44,652 nt of DNA from NCBI RefSeq assembly GCF_016908325.1, contig NZ_JAFBDR010000032.1, positions 1 through 44,652 of the forward strand. Reading direction: 5' to 3'. Shown piece by piece: positions 26,474 through 33,731 of this stretch. This stretch comes from Aquibacillus albus (GTDB lineage Bacteria > Bacillota > Bacilli > Bacillales > Amphibacillaceae). Position numbers and translations under genes: made by a program. How positions within the stretch are numbered: position 1 is the first letter of the stretch; each line of letters begins with the position of its first letter. A model generated the notes under the pieces. It saw only the letters and a program-made list of their open reading frames with translations. It ran no database searches and had not been told where the DNA came from.

Positions 26474-27943
26474 ATGAGAAAGGCTGAAGCAAGTCAAGTA
26501 TATGTGAACACGCAATCTAAACAAAAATTAGTGTCACCTATCCTTATCTTATTGTCTGTTTGTCCTGGAACATTTTTATCTCACTTTTCGGCAGGGCTAG
26601 TTAACATTGCCTTGCCTGATTTATCGCTATACTTTCAGGCTGAACTCGGATTAACCCAATGGATTGTTACGGGTTATCTATTAATGGTTATGCTTTGTTT
26701 GCCCATTATGGGGAAGCTATCCGACCAATATGGCAAAAGGCGAATACATAACATGGGTTATTACGTTTTTGGTACTGGAATTCTTTTATCTGCACTTTCT
26801 TTTTCACTTGGGTTCTTACTGGCTGCTCGAGTGATTCAGGGAGCTGGGGCAGCTATGCTGCAAGCGGCGAATATGGCTATTATTACGGAAAGCTATCCAG
26901 ATGAAAAGAGAGGGAAAGCATTAGGAATTATAGGGACAGCTGTTGGGGTTGGAGCTTTGCTAGGTCCATCTGTGGGCGGTTTGCTTATTAACTGGTTTTC
27001 TTGGCAACTCTTGTTTTGGATTCAATTACCTATTGTGATTGTCTCGATTGTACTAGCGACCCGTTTTATTCCAAAAGATAAACCAGCACAAAAGGGCGGT
27101 TCTTTTGATTATATTGGTGCGGCTCTATTCGGTATTGCCTTAACGTTAAGCATTTTTGTATTGAATCAAATTGGAGAAGGTGAAGTTAATTCCCATTTAT
27201 GGCTTATTTGCTTTATTGCAGCTGCGAGCTTTGTTGTTTTTTTTAGATGGGTTACGAAGAAAAAGGAACCTTTCATTAACTTGAAGGTATTAGCTCCACC
27301 AATGGTAGGAGCAGGGAGCTTTATTATCGTTATTAGCTATATGGCAACTTTTTCAGCCATGGTTGTTATTCCCTTTTACTTAAGAGGAATCTTAGAAATT
27401 TCACCATCTTTATCAGGTCTGTTGCTAATGAGTTATCCATTATTACTAGCAGTTATTGGTCCAATTAGTGGTACTTTTTCTGATCGCTTTGGCAGCTATA
27501 TTGTCGTTTTAATCGGCCTTAGTACGATGATTGCTTCTTTGTTAGGGTTAACTCTTTTATCAAATACTACACCATTACTTTTTGTTATATTTCTACTATG
27601 CTCATTAGGCTTTGCAATGGGAATATTGACTTCACCTAATTATAATTTGATGATAGGTTATATTCCGATTCAATATTTAGGATTTATGACTAGTACGATT
27701 GCTTTATTAAGAAACTTTGGCATGATCCTTGGTACTGCAATTGGTGTTACTTTTATGAATCTATTTGTTGATGGTTCGATTACAGAATGGATGCTGGCAA
27801 AGGATGAAACAAATATAGGAAATGTCATGCTGGGTTTTCGTAGCTTTTTCTTACTTGTAGCAATCCTGACGATTGTTGCTACAGGTTATCTTATTATAAA
27901 ACATAGAAAAATGTCTAAGAAAAAAGAAATATCTTTTGATTAG
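26474..27943 (+). CDS. MFS transporter, DHA2 drug:H+ antiporter type (14 segments)
   Basis: A 489-residue transporter with 14 predicted membrane segments. The family motifs are visible: GKLSDQYGKRR between segments 2 and 3, VIQGAGAAMLQAANMAII near residue 117, and the antiporter motif C region GVGALLGPSVGGLL near residue 155. The DHA2 group exports drugs, dyes and metabolites. It lies 35 bases after the hydrolase gene without a terminator, so it probably belongs to the same operon and may export a product or protect against the imported compound. The ribosome binding site (AGCAGGTG) is weak. No terminator follows directly. Confidence 0.88.
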   Translation: MRKAEASQVYVNTQSKQKLVSPILILLSVCPGTFLSHFSAGLVNIALPDLSLYFQAELGLTQWIVTGYLLMVMLCLPIMGKLSDQYGKRRIHNMGYYVFGTGILLSALSFSLGFLLAARVIQGAGAAMLQAANMAIITESYPDEKRGKALGIIGTAVGVGALLGPSVGGLLINWFSWQLLFWIQLPIVIVSIVLATRFIPKDKPAQKGGSFDYIGAALFGIALTLSIFVLNQIGEGEVNSHLWLICFIAAASFVVFFRWVTKKKEPFINLKVLAPPMVGAGSFIIVISYMATFSAMVVIPFYLRGILEISPSLSGLLLMSYPLLLAVIGPISGTFSDRFGSYIVVLIGLSTMIASLLGLTLLSNTTPLLFVIFLLCSLGFAMGILTSPNYNLMIGYIPIQYLGFMTSTIALLRNFGMILGTAIGVTFMNLFVDGSITEWMLAKDETNIGNVMLGFRSFFLLVAILTIVATGYLIIKHRKMSKKKEISFD

Positions 27944-27982
27944 ACTGTTTTCTAAATAATGCGCAATAACTATTACATGGAT

Positions 27983-28108
27983 TTACTTTCTTCCAGTTCT
28001 TTTCAATCGAGTGCCATACAATCGCTTCGGCATCGTTACCATCACACGAAGAAAATTGACTTTATTTTCGGGTAGTCTACGTTTATTTCCTACGATGTAT
28101 AGTGGATT
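27983..28108 (-). other. Possible gene fragment beside the minisatellite
   Basis: Between the MFS gene and the repeats one minus-strand frame stays open for 41 codons. It reads NPLYIVGNKRRLPENKVNFL, then RVMVTMPKRLYGTRLKRTGR, a basic coding-like stretch with no start codon at its head. An overlapping frame also looks coding-like (NDAEAIVWHSIEKNW). It may be the end of a degraded gene or part of a dispersed element. I do not recognise it. Confidence 0.3.
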
Positions 28109-28113
28109 TATAT

Positions 28114-28572
28114 ATTCGTGTAATTCATCAAGAAAAAAGAGCAGAAACTAAACGAAAAGCAGACATTCGTGTAATTCATCAATGAAAATGGGCAGAAACT
28201 AAACGAAAAGCAGACATTCGTGTAATTCATCAATGAAAATGGGCAGAAACTAAACGAAAAGCTAATATTCGTGTAATTCATCAATGAAAATGAGTAGAAA
28301 CTAAACGAAAAGCAGAGATTCGTGTAATTCATCAATGAAAATGAGTAGAAACTAAACGAAAAGCTAATATTCGTGTAATTCATCAAGAAAAAAGAGCAGA
28401 AACTAAACGAAAAGCTAACATTCGTGTAATTCATCAATGAAAATGGGCAGAAACTAAACGAAAAGCTAACATTCGTGTAATTCATCAATGAAAATGAGTA
28501 GAAACTAAACGAAAAGCAGACATTCGTGTAATTCATCAAGGAAAAAGAGCAGAAACTAAACGAAAAGCAGAC
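28114..28572. repeat. Minisatellite: nine tandem copies of a 51-bp unit
   Basis: Nine units of exactly 51 bp each run without gaps. Each has the modular form constant 18 (ATTCGTGTAATTCATCAA), variable 11, constant 18 (AGAAACTAAACGAAAAGC), variable 4. The two constant blocks are identical in all nine copies. The 11-mer has four forms (GAAAAAAGAGC in units 1 and 6; TGAAAATGGGC in 2, 3 and 7; TGAAAATGAGT in 4, 5 and 8; GGAAAAAGAGC in 9). The 4-mer is AGAC, TAAT, AGAG or TAAC. The forms combine almost freely. It is not a CRISPR array: the variable parts are short and recurrent. One minus-strand frame is open across the array but has no start signal outside the repeats. Confidence 0.95.
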
Positions 28573-28583
28573 ATTTAATCAGT

Positions 28584-28636
28584 AGGAGGCTGAGATGTTG
28601 CCCGCGGAAAGCGACTGCCCGTAGTGGAAATCAACA
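28584..28636. repeat. Remnant of a dispersed Bacillaceae repeat
   Basis: GGAGGCTGAG followed by CCCGCGGAAAGCGACTGCCC and TGGAAATCAACA matches, from memory, the 3' end of a GC-rich intergenic repeat common in many Bacillaceae genomes (GGAGGCTCA...CCCGCGGAAAGCGAGTG...GGAAATCAACA). The 5' part is missing. Base composition is clearly higher in GC than its surroundings. Confidence 0.6.
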
Positions 28637-28673
28637 TAGCAGTTATTGCACATTATAGGTCAATTATGTATTA

Positions 28674-28703
28674 AAAAAGCACTTATTGAATAGGTGCTTT
28701 TTA
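28674..28703. terminator. Bidirectional-looking terminator hairpin
   Basis: AAAAAGCACTTAT pairs with ATAGGTGCTTTTT (one G-T pair) across a 3-base loop, with A and T runs on either side. It could stop transcripts from the MFS operon that have crossed the minisatellite. Confidence 0.7.
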
Positions 28704-28739
28704 ATGAGGAAAGTTTGTAATAGTTTCATCGTTTAGTTG

Positions 28740-28904
28740 ATGCTTATTGATAAACTGAGTGTAGTTAGATGGTGGGAATTAGAATTGCTTGAGCAGAAAA
28801 TCATGGGTATGGAAGAGGATATTCAATCATTGGAGAGATCAATTCCCCGGAGTAGATAATTACGCTTGCTTAAACAATTATATAAACGATTAGCTGAGTG
28901 TTAA
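28740..28904 (+). pseudogene. Small reading frame with an internal stop
   Basis: An ATG at 28740 opens a frame of 39 codons (LIDKLSVVRWWELELLEQKI, then MGMEEDIQSLERSIPRSR). After a TAA at 28857 the same frame continues for 14 codons (LRLLKQLYKRLAEC) to a second stop. The sequence is amphipathic and coiled-coil-like. No ribosome binding site is evident. It looks like a degraded gene, or the 39-codon part could be a real peptide. I do not recognise it. Confidence 0.35.
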
Positions 28905-28954
28905 AGCCTGGAATGAATATACTAGACTTTTCTAATTAAAAGGAGTCTTAAATC

Positions 28955-29491
28955 ATGTTTGATACGATTACATACCTGAAAACAGGGAATGAAAAACAAC
29001 AAAAAGCCTATTCGGTCATACGAGAGTTAGGAATTATCGATGACTTGTTAGAATACCATCCAACCCTTTGTGGTACGGTACCTATTGGTGTTGACACAGA
29101 AGAATCAGACCTCGATATAATTTTTGAAGTTTATGATGGTACCCAATTCGAGAAAAAGTTAGTTGCACTATATGGAGATAAACGAGGATTTCGTTTTAAA
29201 AATTTTTTCATAAGAGATTTATCTGTTGTGAAAACGAACTTTTTCTACAAAGGATTTGAATTTGAGTTATTTGGTCAACCCCAGCCTGTGAAACAGCAAT
29301 ATGCCTATATCCATATGGTTATCGAACATGCTATCATGGAAGAATTTCCACATGTAAGAGAACAAGTAATTCGATTAAAACAAGAGGGGCTTAAAACAGA
29401 ACCAGCTTTTTGTGAGGTGTTGGGGTTGACGGGTGATCCATACTTACAACTGATAGAGTATGGGAAAGAAAAAGGATTCTTCTATAATTAG
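28955..29491 (+). CDS. DUF4269 protein, nucleotidyltransferase-like fold
   Basis: A cytosolic protein of 178 residues. The segment GTVPIGVDTEESDLDIIFEV near residues 40-60 has the helix-turn and paired acidic residues (SDLDI) of minimal nucleotidyltransferases, and FELFGQPQPVKQQYAYIHM near residue 108 is typical of DUF4269 proteins. The reaction and target are unknown; relatives modify RNAs, proteins or small molecules, sometimes as toxins. AAAAGGAG precedes the ATG by 10 bases. It stands alone between the repeat region and a hairpin. Confidence 0.78.
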   Translation: MFDTITYLKTGNEKQQKAYSVIRELGIIDDLLEYHPTLCGTVPIGVDTEESDLDIIFEVYDGTQFEKKLVALYGDKRGFRFKNFFIRDLSVVKTNFFYKGFEFELFGQPQPVKQQYAYIHMVIEHAIMEEFPHVREQVIRLKQEGLKTEPAFCEVLGLTGDPYLQLIEYGKEKGFFYN

Positions 29492-29525
29492 AACAAAAGG
29501 TGGTGTGTTTCAACCTAAGTAAACA

Positions 29526-29562
29526 ATGATAAACCACTGCTTCAAAAGTAGTGGTTTATCAT
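29526..29562. terminator. Convergent-gene hairpin between DUF4269 and sspH
   Basis: ATGATAAACCACT and AGTGGTTTATCAT form a perfect 13-bp stem with an 11-base loop. It sits between two genes that face each other and probably stops both, although T-runs are short. Confidence 0.65.
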
Positions 29563-29583
29563 AATAGGCCAAAGTGAATATTG

Positions 29584-29763
29584 TTATTGTTCCATTAAAT
29601 TATTTACAGAAACGCTTTGCTTGTTTTGTGGGTTATTTAGGGAATGAATTGTTGCTACCCCATTACTTTGGTCGACATGTTCAATGTAAATCTTTTCCCC
29701 ATTACAGATCACGTTAGACATCACTGGAGAAGAAGCAATTTCTTGTGCTCGCTTTGCATCCAT
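29584..29763 (-). CDS. sspH: Small acid-soluble spore protein, H type
   Basis: A 59-residue protein: MDAKRAQEIASSPVMSNVIC, then a core GEKIYIEHVDQSNGVATIHS and an end NLMEQ. The first residues (AKRAQEIASSP) and the I-x-HVD core are those of SASP-H, a minor spore protein made in the forespore under sigma-G and packed in the spore core. AAGGAGGTGG precedes the ATG. It shows that the host makes endospores. A clear sigma-G promoter was not found upstream. Confidence 0.88.
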   Translation of the reverse strand: MDAKRAQEIASSPVMSNVICNGEKIYIEHVDQSNGVATIHSLNNPQNKQSVSVNNLMEQ

Positions 29764-29981
29764 TTAAAGCCACCTCCTTACACATTATTTTCACAGTTTT
29801 ACTATTTGTTTGGATAGCTCCATTTATACTTGTGTTTTTACATTCGCTTTTTAAAAAGAGTTGCCACAATACCTTCGTTCCGTTCCACTCACTTTTTCTC
29901 GGTACTGCAGAATCTTAAACGTTCAGTTAATAATCTTTTATTAATACCTCTTTTGGACATTCTAAGAATGGGTGATGAAAA

Positions 29982-30266
29982 ATGAAGGCTACCGAATTAG
30001 AAAGTAAACGGTTTGATAAAGCATTAGATGAAATCATTGACCTTTTTAATAATCTGGAGAATGATGAACCAATTATCCGGTTTAGTCAGGATGTGTTGGA
30101 CAATATTGAACGAGCGAAGAAGAAATATGGAGATGATATGGTTAACGAAAAAATAAACACCGTTGTCCATGAAATGCTTTCTTGGCTTGACTTAGAAGGC
30201 GTTTCCTTAGATGAAGAAGAAAGTGATGAAGAAAACAATGGAGAAAATGAAGAAAAAAATGAATAA
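29982..30266 (+). CDS. Hypothetical acidic protein, 94 residues
   Basis: The protein starts MKATELESKRFDKALDEIID and is helical through about residue 70. It ends in a very acidic, Asn/Glu-rich tail (EEESDEENNGENEEKNE). No membrane segment or known motif is visible. A weak GGGTGATG site precedes the ATG. Codon use looks normal for the neighbourhood and the frame is followed 98 bases later by the membrane protein gene. I do not recognise the family. Confidence 0.6.
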   Translation: MKATELESKRFDKALDEIIDLFNNLENDEPIIRFSQDVLDNIERAKKKYGDDMVNEKINTVVHEMLSWLDLEGVSLDEEESDEENNGENEEKNE

Positions 30267-30364
30267 TCGTTTCACCTACGCATAAAAATGTAATTTTCTG
30301 TAAATCATGGTAGGAAGAAATATTCAATTAATCATTTAAATGCCTCAAATCAAAAGGTGAAACG

Positions 30365-31147
30365 ATGAATAAACAAAATCCCTACTTTCAGAATAAAAGG
30401 CATATATTGCAAAAAACAACTGCAATCACTAGTAATCAATTGCATTTTAGATCTCCATGGATGGTTGCATGGTGGTCATTAGCGTTTCCTGGATTTGGTC
30501 ACTTTATAGTCAATAGCTATTTATGGGGATTTATTTTAATGAGCTTCGAGTATATGTTTAATACAATGAGTAAGATTAACTTATCTATTTTCTTTTCGAT
30601 GCTAGGAGATTTTGAACAAGCAAAGCAAGTCATCAATGTCCAATGGTTTTTTCTTTATATTGTTGTATATGTATTTTCTGTTTGGGACAGTTATCGTAGA
30701 ACCATTGACAATAATAAAGTATATCAATTGGCCTATAAAGAAGTAGAAAACATTGCACCAACACAGTTTTCCGTATTTGAAATAAATGTTCTAGAAAAGA
30801 AGAAGCCATGGATTGCGATGGTCTGGTCGTTTTTACTGCCCAGCTTGGGGTATATTTATCTTCAAAGAATTTGTACTTTTTTATTTAATATTGTTTGGTG
30901 GATTGTTATCCTCTATTTTTCTCGGTTCCCTGAAGGATTGTATTTAACGATGATTGGCAATTTTGAAGAAGTAAAGAAGTTATTAGATCCGCAATGGATT
31001 TTATATATCCCATCAATTTATGCTTTTACCTTATACAATACATATGCATTTTCAGTTGAAAACAATAAGCTGTTTGATATGTCCCAATCAAGGTATTTGA
31101 AAAATGAATATCAATCAAATCAGCTTTGTCACTTCTATCAGAAATAA
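30365..31147 (+). CDS. Membrane protein with an internal duplication
   Basis: A 260-residue protein with two similar halves. The first half contains FPGFGHFIVNSYLWGFILM, MLGDFEQAKQVINVQWFFLY and DNNKVYQLAY. The second contains LPSLGYIYLQRICTFLFNIV, MIGNFEEVKKLLDPQWILYI and ENNKLFDM. Each half has two to three hydrophobic segments around a G(D/N)FE-x-(A/V)K motif. This is a gene-duplication fold, distantly reminiscent of TM2-like proteins. AAAGGTGAA precedes the ATG. The next gene starts 11 bases later, so they form a unit. Function unknown. Confidence 0.7.
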   Translation: MNKQNPYFQNKRHILQKTTAITSNQLHFRSPWMVAWWSLAFPGFGHFIVNSYLWGFILMSFEYMFNTMSKINLSIFFSMLGDFEQAKQVINVQWFFLYIVVYVFSVWDSYRRTIDNNKVYQLAYKEVENIAPTQFSVFEINVLEKKKPWIAMVWSFLLPSLGYIYLQRICTFLFNIVWWIVILYFSRFPEGLYLTMIGNFEEVKKLLDPQWILYIPSIYAFTLYNTYAFSVENNKLFDMSQSRYLKNEYQSNQLCHFYQK

Positions 31148-31158
31148 GGAGATATAAT

Positions 31159-31632
31159 ATGGATGTTGTTGCTTCTTTTGAATATTCCACAGAATTAGAA
31201 CTATGCTTGAAGAAGCTTGAGGGGATGGGTGTAGAAAAACATCATATTGTCGCAATCCCACTAGATGAAAATGAGGAAAAGCCTCAATTATTTGATACAA
31301 CCCACCATTCCGATGGGGTTAGTTTGATGGATCTGGGATTAATTATAGGCTGTATTTTTATGTTGTTAGGTTCTATTTACGGTTTTATATTAGACTGGGG
31401 GCCAATTATTTGGGGATTAATTGGTTTAGTTGCAGGAATAGGTCTTGGTATTATCATTAAAATAATCTTTATCAGGAAGCAATCGAAAAAAAAGAAATGG
31501 ACTAGCGGACGTAGCACGGAAGTCTTTATAACGATAAGATGTACGGAAAAACAAATAGAAAAGGTAAGAGATATCCTATTTAAACACCGTGCACTAGGGG
31601 TAGGGATTCTTGATGTTAAGACTGTTGATTAA
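31159..31632 (+). CDS. Hypothetical membrane protein, soluble halves around a membrane hairpin
   Basis: A 157-residue protein. Residues 1-45 (VVASFEYSTELELCLKKLEG) and 118-157 (EVFITIRCTEKQIEKVRDIL) each look like a beta-alpha-beta half of a ferredoxin-like fold. Between them lie two membrane segments (LGLIIGCIFMLLGSIYGFIL and WGLIGLVAGIGLGIIIKIIF) and a Lys-rich turn. The ATG at 31159 is preceded by AAGGAG. An ATG at 31126 would overlap the upstream gene and lacks such a site. It probably acts with the duplicated membrane protein. Function unknown. Confidence 0.68.
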   Translation: MDVVASFEYSTELELCLKKLEGMGVEKHHIVAIPLDENEEKPQLFDTTHHSDGVSLMDLGLIIGCIFMLLGSIYGFILDWGPIIWGLIGLVAGIGLGIIIKIIFIRKQSKKKKWTSGRSTEVFITIRCTEKQIEKVRDILFKHRALGVGILDVKTVD

Positions 31633-31759
31633 TGAAATAAAAACCTGTAATAGATAAAAATATTTTTCTAATCATCGACCATTATATATGTTATCCTAGA
31701 AAGAGAACGTTTTCTTTTTGCACGTAATCTGGATAGTATTGTGGAAATGAGGGGAAAAC

Positions 31760-32026
31760 ATGAGCTGTAAGGGATGCGCTGCTTCAGTTAGAATGTCCAA
31801 TAAAGAAGTTGATAAATTAGTAGAAGAACAACTAATGCTAGAAATCGATGTAGTTGATGACAATGTGTATAATGAAAGACTAGAGCATTGTGTTGAGTGT
31901 CCGTCACTTGTGTATGATACAACTTGTAGTCATTGTGGTTGCTTCGTAAAATATAGAGCAAAGCTGGCTTATAAGGAGTGCCCTCATCCAAAAGGTCCAA
32001 AATGGAAAAAGCTTCAACCAAGTTAA
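31760..32026 (+). CDS. Cys-rich putative zinc-binding protein (DUF6171-like)
   Basis: An 88-residue protein with eight to nine cysteines: CKGC at the N-terminus, then CVEC, CSHCGC and a final C before PHPKGPKW. The pattern fits one or two zinc knuckles. Similar short proteins in Bacillaceae are, as I recall, grouped as DUF6171; they are also found in phages. GAGGGGA precedes the ATG. A terminator follows. Function unknown. Confidence 0.68.
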   Translation: MSCKGCAASVRMSNKEVDKLVEEQLMLEIDVVDDNVYNERLEHCVECPSLVYDTTCSHCGCFVKYRAKLAYKECPHPKGPKWKKLQPS

Positions 32027-32053
32027 ATATAGAGAATTATTTAATAGAGGAAG

Positions 32054-32084
32054 AGCGAACTTGATATTCAGGTTCGCTTTTATA
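32054..32084 (+). terminator. Intrinsic terminator of the Cys-rich gene
   Basis: AGCGAAC pairs with GTTCGCT across an 11-base loop and is followed by TTTTAT. Confidence 0.75.
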
Positions 32085-32104
32085 ATGGAAAGAAAAACTT
32101 TCTC

Positions 32105-32148
32105 TATGATATAATTATCTTGAATTTGAGATAATATGGGTTGATAAT
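32105..32148 (+). promoter_or_regulatory. Promoter with MhqR-like operator before the dioxygenase
   Basis: The palindrome TTATCTTGAATTTGAGATAA (32115-32134) matches the MhqR box known from B. subtilis (ATCTCGAATTCGAGAT type). It lies directly after an extended -10 (TGATATAAT, ending 32115) and also overlaps the -35 of a second candidate promoter (TTGAAT 32120-32125, GATAAT 32143-32148, 17-bp spacer). Binding would block either promoter. Confidence 0.7.
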
Positions 32149-32216
32149 TGATATTATAGTACGAGGTAAATGGGCAACCTATAAAATAGATTAAAATCTC
32201 AGTTGGAGGAGATAAG

Positions 32217-33200
32217 ATGAACGGAATAAAAGGATTACATCACGTTACTGCGATCACAAGTAGTGCAGAGAAAAACTACGAATTTTTCACGTATGTGCTA
32301 GGTATGCGTTTAGTTAAAAAAACGGTTAATCAGGATGATATTCAAACCTATCATTTATTTTTTGCTGATGATAAGGGTAGTGCAGGAACTGATATGACCT
32401 TTTTTGATTTTCCAAATATTCCAAAAGGTGTGCATGGTACAAATGAAATCTCAAAAACATCTTTTCGTGTACCTGACGACGCCGCATTAGATTATTGGGT
32501 AAAACGGTTTGATAAGTATGACGTAAAGCATAAGGGGATAGAGGAACAGTTTGGTAAGAAGACACTATCTTTCGTTGATTTTGATGAGCAGCAATATCAG
32601 TTAATTTCTGATCAACAAAATGAAGGAGTAGTTTCAGGGACACCTTGGCAAAACGGGCCAGTTCCACTGGAGTATGCCATCACAGGTTTAGGGCCCATTT
32701 TTATTCGTACTTCACATTTTGAATATTTTAAAGATGTGATGGAAAAAGTTCTTCTCTTTAAAGAAATTGACAAAGATGGCTCTATCCACTTGTTTGAGGT
32801 TGGAGAAGGAGGGAATGGTGCACAGGTGATTGTAGAAGATAACGTCATTCTTCCTTCGGCTCAACAGGGCTATGGAACTGTTCATCATGTCGCTTTTCGT
32901 GTTGATGACCGTGCGGAATTAGATGAGTGGATTAAGCGAATGCCTAAATTTGGATTTCAAACTTCAGGTTATGTTAACCGCCACTTTTTTGAATCTCTAT
33001 ACACAAGGGTGGCACCGCAAATTTTATTTGAATTTGCAACAGATGGGCCAGGATTTATGGGAGATGAACCCTATGAAACCCTTGGCGAAAAGTTATCATT
33101 ACCTCCATTCTTAGAACCCAAAAGAGAACAAATTGAAAAAGCCGTACGTCCAATAGACACTGTTCGTAGTACAAAGGAATTTGAAAAAGAATATCTATAA
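32217..33200 (+). CDS. Ring-cleaving dioxygenase / glyoxalase-fold protein, MhqO/MhqA type
   Basis: A 327-residue protein with two vicinal-oxygen-chelate domains. The first starts at GLHHVTAITSSAEKNYEFFT with metal-binding His8 or its neighbour, and the second at GYGTVHHVAFRVDDRAELDEW near residue 220. The final metal-site Glu is in ILFEFATDGPGF. B. subtilis MhqO and MhqA are the best match; they are induced by hydroquinones and catechols and thought to cleave or detoxify them, under control of the MarR-type repressor MhqR. The operator upstream supports this. GGAGG precedes the ATG. The encoded repressor is not in this window. Confidence 0.88.
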   Translation: MNGIKGLHHVTAITSSAEKNYEFFTYVLGMRLVKKTVNQDDIQTYHLFFADDKGSAGTDMTFFDFPNIPKGVHGTNEISKTSFRVPDDAALDYWVKRFDKYDVKHKGIEEQFGKKTLSFVDFDEQQYQLISDQQNEGVVSGTPWQNGPVPLEYAITGLGPIFIRTSHFEYFKDVMEKVLLFKEIDKDGSIHLFEVGEGGNGAQVIVEDNVILPSAQQGYGTVHHVAFRVDDRAELDEWIKRMPKFGFQTSGYVNRHFFESLYTRVAPQILFEFATDGPGFMGDEPYETLGEKLSLPPFLEPKREQIEKAVRPIDTVRSTKEFEKEYL

Positions 33201-33294
33201 GAGGATGTTCATAAAATCCGGGAAAAATCACCTTGAACTTCTTCGTTGCACTTTTGGTCCACTTTTTTAAACACGCACTATACGTTAGATAAGG

Positions 33295-33330
33295 CACTAA
33301 TCGATATTGGTTAGTGTCTTTTGGTGTTTT
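33295..33330 (+). terminator. Intrinsic terminator after the dioxygenase gene
   Basis: CACTAATC pairs with GGTTAGTG (one G-T pair), then TCTTTTGGTGTTTT. The rest of 33201-33465 shows no gene. Confidence 0.65.
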
Positions 33331-33465
33331 ACAGTTAGCAAACACAGTTGCTATAACAGGTGTAGAGCGGTTGGGTTAATTGTATAAACCTTTTATTTTG
33401 AATGAAAATCGCTAAATTGGTTAAAACAAGGTTAACAATATAATTATTGGAATAGTGGTGATTTT

Positions 33466-33606
33466 ATGAGGGAAGTCAAGCAAAAAAATTTTTGTAAACA
33501 ATGTCAAAAACGCACACTACATGTTATACGAGAAAGCGCATTAGAAATTGAGTATGAGTGCCTGGAGTGTGAGGGGAAGCAAGAGGTTGTTAAAACATTT
33601 TTTTAG
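33466..33606 (+). CDS. Mini zinc-ribbon protein, 46 residues
   Basis: The frame starts MREVKQKNFCKQCQKRTLHV and ends EGKQEVVKTFF. Two Cys pairs, FCKQC and CLEC, about 20 residues apart, make a classical zinc ribbon. The ATG follows TAGTGGTGAT, and a terminator lies 23 bases after the stop, so I accept it as a gene. The role is unknown; RNA or protein contact is typical of such ribbons. Confidence 0.62.
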   Translation: MREVKQKNFCKQCQKRTLHVIRESALEIEYECLECEGKQEVVKTFF

Positions 33607-33628
33607 GAACAAATTTTTAGTAGAAAAG

Positions 33629-33660
33629 GCTCAAATCCAAGTGATTTGGGCTATTTTTCA
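33629..33660 (+). terminator. Terminator after the zinc-ribbon gene
   Basis: GCTCAAATC and GATTTGGGC pair (one G-T) across a 5-base loop, then TATTTTTC. Confidence 0.75.
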
Positions 33661-33731
33661 TTTCGCTTTGCTTCATTCTGAATAATCTATGGATGAATCA
33701 CAAATTTAATTTTTTTCGGAGGTTTTTTGGA

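Noticed and set aside
28108-28539. Minus-strand 143-codon protein of 17-residue repeats
   Set aside because: Its only start codons lie inside the repeats, there is no ribosome binding site and the openness follows from the 51-bp period. Kept as an observation, not as a gene.
28114-28572. Possible CRISPR array
   Set aside because: The 51-bp units are directly adjacent; the variable parts are only 11 and 4 bp and recur in a few forms. There is no palindromic repeat with unique 30-bp spacers and no cas gene nearby.
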